A DNA stretch of 8,464 nt, from contig JADFIX010000114.1 of NCBI GenBank assembly GCA_022566435.1, positions 1-8,464 on the forward strand. The letters run 5' to 3'. This stretch comes from Planctomycetota bacterium (GTDB taxonomy: Bacteria; Planctomycetota; Phycisphaerae; UBA1845). Below are positions 5,081 through 8,464 of the stretch, piece by piece. The translations under genes were made by a program, and so were the position numbers. Within the stretch, counting starts at the first letter, position 1. Every line of letters starts with the position of its first letter. The notes beneath the pieces were generated by a model. It ran no database searches. It had not been told where the DNA came from and was given only the letters and a program-made list of their open reading frames with translations.

Positions 5081-6595
5081 TTAGTCCTGAGCGTCAATCA
5101 GCTCTCGATACTTGGCGTAGAGATTCGGATCGCGCTCGGCAAGATCGTCCTCGTCCTCAAAGACCTGTCGCAGTTCTGAATCGCCTTTGCGAATGAGCAC
5201 TTCGATCTGTCCGTCCACCGCGACCTCAAAACTCTGTCGTGCCTTTCCGGCGGTGACGCGACGGAGCATCCGTTTTGCGGAACCGTCGTCACCACTCCGA
5301 AACACGAAGGACTTCATCGGGAAGTGGGGCAACGCCAGGGCGCTACCCGACCCTTCTCGCAATTCTTCCAGGGCGAGCTTGAGCTGTACCATGGCGCCTT
5401 CGTACTGCTCGCCGGCTTCGCCCATGGCCTCTTCGATGTGGACCCGCCAGTCAGCCATGTGCTCGTGTAGATCATCCAGATCATCCAAGTCGAGCTTGAA
5501 TGCGAAACCGAAGTCCATGTCATGAAGGTCGGGCAGACCATCGATATCCAAATCAATCACCGCGACGCCGTGCGTGTGATTGAAGGCCTCGAATGCCTCC
5601 TCGTCACCGTCTTGCAGTTCATCAAGGCCGGCGTAGGTTGTCTCGGTCTCCTCGCCGTCTTCGTCAATTCTGGTGACGACGATCTCCTCGCCGTCCTCTT
5701 GCTCGATGGTCAGCGTCGTGCCGTTCTTCACGATCACCATGTTGATCGATCTTTGGTCGCCATCGTGCATCATGTTGATAAGACGGGAGCCGCTCTTGGG
5801 AAGATGCATACTGATTATCTTCGGCAGATTGGCGATTTCATCGAGGTTACCCAGATTAGTGACCACCCAGTTGCCGTCATCCCCTTTGCTGAGGAACTTA
5901 CCGCGCACGTGGATATGCTCTTCCAGTTCGGCAAGCTCCGGTAAGTCGAATTTCCATTCGAATTGACCCATGCCCGCGCGTGAACCCAAGACCGCCTGCA
6001 CGGTCTGCTCCTGGTCGCCACGAAGGATCACGATTTCGACCTTGTCATCGGCTTCGTGAGCCCCGACCAGCTTGGCCAGCTTCGCCACATCGCCATCGAA
6101 CGATTCGCCGTCGAAGGAGAGAATGATGTCGTGCTTGGCAAGTCCGGCCTTGTCCGCCGGGCTATCTCCGACGACGTTGAGAATCATGACGCCACGATCC
6201 TTGACACCGGTTTGGGCATCGACGGCGTCGGTCACGTTCCCCATGGAAATCCCGAGCCACGCCCGTTTTTCATCGCCTTTATGGCCGACGCCGACAAACC
6301 GCACGTCCTTCAGGCAATCCGCTCCATCTTCGCCGCCAAAATGTTTGATGATGATGGCTTGAGGATCGCCGGCATCCTCGCCGTCTTTCGAGATCCATAT
6401 GCAGTCGCCGGCTTTTCCGTCGCCGACCAGCTTCACCACATGGGTCTTGACCTCACCGCCGGGCGTCGCATCGGCTTCGCCGACGACCACGACCTTCGTC
6501 CTGACATTCGCACCCTCGTGTTTCGGACAGGCCAACGCCGACGAAATCCAATGAGGCATGGCCGTCAACAACACACTTGCAATAATCCACTTCAT
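5081..6595 (-). CDS. Secreted acidic PDZ-domain protein
   Basis: The 504-residue product has a signal peptide (1-22; Cys23 follows ALA but the lipobox is poor, so soluble export is likelier than lipidation). Residues 112-206 form a PDZ domain: AWLGISMG carboxylate-binding strand, then GDSPADKAGLAKHDIILSFDG and the closing VEIVILRGD strand. No protease domain is attached, unlike HtrA or Ctp enzymes. Residues 207-504 are not recognised; they are very acidic, with a DxDxDG loop at 348-353 resembling an EF-hand and two similar segments (about 289-339 and 455-500) each built of beta strands then an acidic ELxxxDEEAFEAF / DLAERDPNLYAKY helix. A strong AAGGAG lies seven bases before the ATG. It is the last gene after an ECF sigma and anti-sigma pair, 75 bp from the latter, pointing to an envelope sensing or protein-binding role. 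Function beyond peptide binding is unknown. Confidence 0.85.
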   Translation of the reverse strand: MKWIIASVLLTAMPHWISSALACPKHEGANVRTKVVVVGEADATPGGEVKTHVVKLVGDGKAGDCIWISKDGEDAGDPQAIIIKHFGGEDGADCLKDVRFVGVGHKGDEKRAWLGISMGNVTDAVDAQTGVKDRGVMILNVVGDSPADKAGLAKHDIILSFDGESFDGDVAKLAKLVGAHEADDKVEIVILRGDQEQTVQAVLGSRAGMGQFEWKFDLPELAELEEHIHVRGKFLSKGDDGNWVVTNLGNLDEIANLPKIISMHLPKSGSRLINMMHDGDQRSINMVIVKNGTTLTIEQEDGEEIVVTRIDEDGEETETTYAGLDELQDGDEEAFEAFNHTHGVAVIDLDIDGLPDLHDMDFGFAFKLDLDDLDDLHEHMADWRVHIEEAMGEAGEQYEGAMVQLKLALEELREGSGSALALPHFPMKSFVFRSGDDGSAKRMLRRVTAGKARQSFEVAVDGQIEVLIRKGDSELRQVFEDEDDLAERDPNLYAKYRELIDAQD

Positions 6596-6670
6596 CGGTT
6601 CACTCCTTGAAAGCGATTCCTACACACTATTTTTTACACTGCGCGGCGCGGTTTCCTGACACGCGATGCG

Positions 6671-7267
6671 CTACAAGATTTCGCGAGACGTGCGGCCGGC
6701 CCTATTCTTGGCCGGGCGGCGCAACGTTCGAGTCCTCTCCACTTCAATCCAATACACATTGCCGTTTTCGTCCAAAACGCCGAACACATCGGTGCCTGTT
6801 TGCCGTTGGACGCTAGGCATACTTACATTTCTCATCGGCACACCCGCGTTGACCGGGCGCGGTGGTCGAACATCGTTGCGGACGCGGATCGGTTGTGCGG
6901 CGGTATTCTCCACGAAGCCGGTGGGATGATCGTTCGGGGTCAACGCCGGTCGGGGGATGGCCAATGCAAGAACGGCGGCGGCGACGGCGCCGGACAGCAA
7001 TAGCCAGTGACGGCGGACAAACTGGGGGCGTGTCGCGGTCACTGTTGACGGAATCGCGGTGGGATCGAACGAGGCATGCCGATCGCCCAACACGTCTTCC
7101 AGCACATCGCCCACGGTGGCATCCAGGGCGCGATATTCTTCCCAAAGCCGGTGGGCCTGCGGATTGCGAAGAAGTTCGCGGCTCAGTTCGAGTTGCTCGT
7201 CTTCGGTGATCTCGCCGTCAAGTTGACGCACAATCAATCGCTCGATTTTGGGATCTAAAGGGTTCAT
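6671..7267 (-). CDS. Anti-sigma-like single-pass membrane protein
   Basis: This 198-residue protein starts four bases after the sigma factor stop, so the two are probably translationally coupled. Residues 1-60 are helical and charged (IERLIVRQLDGEITEDEQLELSRELLRNP condensed in 8-36), the position of an anti-sigma domain, but the usual His-x3-Cys-x2-Cys zinc motif is absent; the protein has no cysteine at all. A single membrane helix spans about 88-105, flanked by Arg residues, putting the N-terminus in the cytoplasm. The outer part is proline- and arginine-rich, then a compact VFGVLDENGNVYWIEVERTR segment (161-180) resembling tails found in planctomycetal proteins of this kind. Expected role: bind the sigma factor until an envelope signal arrives, perhaps through the co-encoded PDZ protein. 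Role rests on position and topology more than sequence similarity. Confidence 0.7.
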   Translation of the reverse strand: MNPLDPKIERLIVRQLDGEITEDEQLELSRELLRNPQAHRLWEEYRALDATVGDVLEDVLGDRHASFDPTAIPSTVTATRPQFVRRHWLLLSGAVAAAVLALAIPRPALTPNDHPTGFVENTAAQPIRVRNDVRPPRPVNAGVPMRNVSMPSVQRQTGTDVFGVLDENGNVYWIEVERTRTLRRPAKNRAGRTSREIL

Positions 7268-7271
7268 GAGA

Positions 7272-7841
7272 TCAATCCAGCTTTTCTTTTAGACATTCCC
7301 GTAAGAGCCGGCGGGCACGCACGAGCCGCGTTTCCACCGAATCAATCGGCATGTCCATGACCTCCGCGATCTGCCGATAACTCCACCCGTCTACGTGTTT
7401 CAGAACAAACGGTTCTCGATAAAGCGCCGGCAGCGACCGAATCGCGTTCAGCACCTCCGCGTGCCGTTCATTTCGACCGAGCGACACGTCCGCTGATTCC
7501 GGGCCGGGGACTAAAGTCGTCTCTTGCTTCCATTGCTGCGAATTCCGTCTTTGCCGCGACACCTGCCGACCTGCGTCCAACGCCGCGTTGCGGGCTAGCC
7601 GGTATAGCCAGGGCCGCCATCGCTTTACATCCCGTAACTCACCGATCCGTTGCCAAAAGACCAGCCAAGTTTGCTGAGAGACGTCGTCCGTCCGATCCGG
7701 GTCGCCGAGTACGCCGAAAATGACACCGCGAACCCACTTTTGATGTCGACGAACCAGTTCCGCGAACGCGAAACGGTCACCTTCGCGAACTGCTTCCACC
7801 ACCGGCTCTTCCGGGTCGAATTCGGCGGGTTTCACTGCCAT
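7272..7841 (-). CDS. ECF-type RNA polymerase sigma factor
   Basis: The 189-residue protein has only sigma regions 2 and 4, the extracytoplasmic-function layout. Region 2 (about 26-93) includes the core-binding helix DDVSQQTWLVFW and the promoter-melting part WRPWLYRLARNAALD. Region 4 (about 127-182) has the helix-turn-helix WSYRQIAEVMDMPIDSVETR for -35 recognition. No region 1.1 or 3 and no long C-terminal extension. ATG at 7841 is preferred because a GAG-containing weak box precedes it; GTG at 7847, two codons earlier, is possible and cannot be ruled out. It heads a three-gene unit with the membrane anti-sigma-like protein and the PDZ protein, and is probably held inactive by the former. A 13-bp palindrome lies 31 bp upstream. 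Family call is firm; the regulon is unknown. Confidence 0.95.
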   Translation of the reverse strand: MAVKPAEFDPEEPVVEAVREGDRFAFAELVRRHQKWVRGVIFGVLGDPDRTDDVSQQTWLVFWQRIGELRDVKRWRPWLYRLARNAALDAGRQVSRQRRNSQQWKQETTLVPGPESADVSLGRNERHAEVLNAIRSLPALYREPFVLKHVDGWSYRQIAEVMDMPIDSVETRLVRARRLLRECLKEKLD

Positions 7842-7872
7842 ATTCACTCAACTAGACGCCGCGAAAACACGA

Positions 7873-7885
7873 TGCCTGTCAGGCA
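7873..7885. promoter_or_regulatory. 13-bp palindrome upstream of the sigma operon
   Basis: TGCCTG-T-CAGGCA is a perfect palindrome with a single central base, 31 bp upstream of the preferred sigma start, in the zone expected for the operon promoter or leader. It could be an operator that adds outside control to the usual self-activation of ECF operons. No convincing -35/-10 pair was found beside it. Confidence 0.35.
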
Positions 7886-8083
7886 ATCACAATATTTCGT
7901 CAGACCAACCGCGCAGATTGTGCCGCTCGCCGAGAAAGCGGGGTCGCCCGGCCGCATTCTACCACCAATTCAGAGGCAGGGTAGGCGAGTACGACACCGG
8001 CGGGGGGCGAGGCCGCCACCGTTGTGCGGATTCCGGGGCGAAAAGGCGACGGGGCGGTCAGCGTGGAGCCCCAGAGAGCACGC
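7886..8083. other. GC-rich intergenic region
   Basis: No gene, repeat family or terminator with a T-run is evident. It should contain the promoter of the minus-strand sigma operon. G-runs near 8000 and 8040 are simply GC-rich. Confidence 0.3.
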
Positions 8084-8278
8084 TTAGGCTTGATCTCGTT
8101 CGTGCCCCTTCAGTTTGCGGCCGAGGGAGACGGCCACACCGCCGCGGTCGAGTTTGCGGGCGAAGTCCGCGACGGTTCGCGCAGACGATGCGTGTTCGGG
8201 CGTCGCGGCGCTGTTGGAGGCGGTTCGGGCAGCGGGGTTCGAGGTCGCCGGTTTCTCGAAGTTGGCCGACCAGCCGGC
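8084..8278 (-). pseudogene. Possible C-terminal remnant of a minus-strand gene
   Basis: A minus-strand frame ending in TAA at 8084-8086 reads as an Ala/Ser/Thr-rich linker followed by a charged tail ([20 protein letters not shown]). Third codon positions are strongly G/C, as in real genes of a GC-rich genome, but a plus-strand frame shares the same third positions and would look equally biased. No family is recognised. Upstream, the frame runs antisense into the Mrp fragment, so its own 5' part is missing. It may be a gene end cut at the 8,279 junction, or not a gene. Confidence 0.22.
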
Positions 8279-8287
8279 GGATTCGTG

Positions 8288-8464
8288 ATGGGCGACGCGC
8301 CCGCCGTCATGCGCGGCCCCATGGTCTCCGGCTACGTCCAGCAGATTCTCCTTCAAACCGATTGGGGCGATCTGGACTATTTGGTCATCGACATGCCCCC
8401 CGGCACCGGCGACGCGCAGCTGACGCTGGCGCAGGCGACGCCGCTGGCCGGCGCGGTGATCGTC
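8288..8464 (+). CDS. mrp: Mrp/NBP35-family Fe-S carrier ATPase, fragment
   Basis: The frame reads the middle of an Mrp/ApbC-type P-loop ATPase, which carries or inserts iron-sulfur clusters in the cytoplasm. The diagnostic stretches are [18 protein letters not shown] and the Walker-B/switch block [19 protein letters not shown]. Family similarity begins with GFVMGD at about 8279, so the ATG at 8288 is an internal methionine of the family and probably not the true start. In complete family members about 100 residues with the GKGGVGKS P-loop precede this point; none of the three plus-strand frames upstream contains it. The 3' end runs off the window. It is thus cut on both sides: by the window on the right and by a rearrangement, deletion or assembly join on the left. 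A fragment alone could not bind nucleotide. Confidence 0.8.
   Translation, partial: MGDAPAVMRGPMVSGYVQQILLQTDWGDLDYLVIDMPPGTGDAQLTLAQATPLAGAVIV

Noticed and set aside
5522..6610. Several plus-strand open frames over the PDZ gene
   Set aside because: They are antisense to a gene with a signal peptide, PDZ motif, strong ribosome binding site and terminator; their composition follows from the complementary strand.
7650..8087. Plus-strand frame of 145 codons over the sigma gene start
   Set aside because: Mostly antisense to the sigma factor and Arg/Pro-rich elsewhere; no domain or good ribosome binding site.
8091..8288. Plus-strand frame ending TGA that overlaps the Mrp ATG (TGATG), resembling a coupled upstream gene
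   Set aside because: It has no ATG start, its first half is not protein-like, and the Mrp ATG there is an internal family methionine, so the overlap is probably accidental.

Overview
The window looks like a chromosomal piece of a bacterium with Planctomycetota-like features. The inference rests on four things: a short Flp-type pilin with the DGPTAVEY processing site, an ECF sigma factor followed by a zinc-less membrane anti-sigma protein with a VFGVLDENGNVYWIEV-type tail, a secreted PDZ protein carrying an acidic C-terminal region, and the Mrp fragment at the right edge. No rRNA, tRNA, CRISPR array or complete insertion sequence was seen. The lineage call is an inference from protein style, not a measured placement.

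Left third (1-2,900) is comparatively AT-rich. It holds an exported isochorismatase-like cysteine hydrolase and a DoxX-type four-helix membrane protein, both on the plus strand. These face a minus-strand secreted putative metallopeptidase of the DUF4344 type (HESAH motif), which carries an extra N-terminal beta-sandwich-like region.

Middle (3,183-4,600): a complete class II Fic AMP-transferase with a C-terminal winged helix lies on the minus strand. Just upstream of its start are two tandem 11-bp repeats and a third half-copy at roughly helical spacing, which suggests an operator. An imperfect direct repeat lies on either side of the gene. A stretch of about 370 bp with no convincing gene follows, then a 59-residue Flp pilin gene without other tad genes in view.

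Right part (5,005-7,847, all minus strand): a compact three-gene unit in the order ECF sigma factor, anti-sigma-like membrane protein, secreted PDZ protein. It is closed by a textbook intrinsic terminator at 5,005-5,036. The likely logic is an envelope signalling unit: the exported PDZ protein senses or acts outside the membrane, the single-pass protein holds or releases the sigma factor, and the sigma factor may drive its own operon. This is inferred from order and architecture.

Right edge (8,084-8,464): a clear fragment of an Mrp/NBP35-type iron-sulfur ATPase begins abruptly near 8,279 without its P-loop half. A minus-strand reading frame with high third-position GC also loses its expected 5' part there. 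This is either a rearrangement breakpoint or an assembly chimera.
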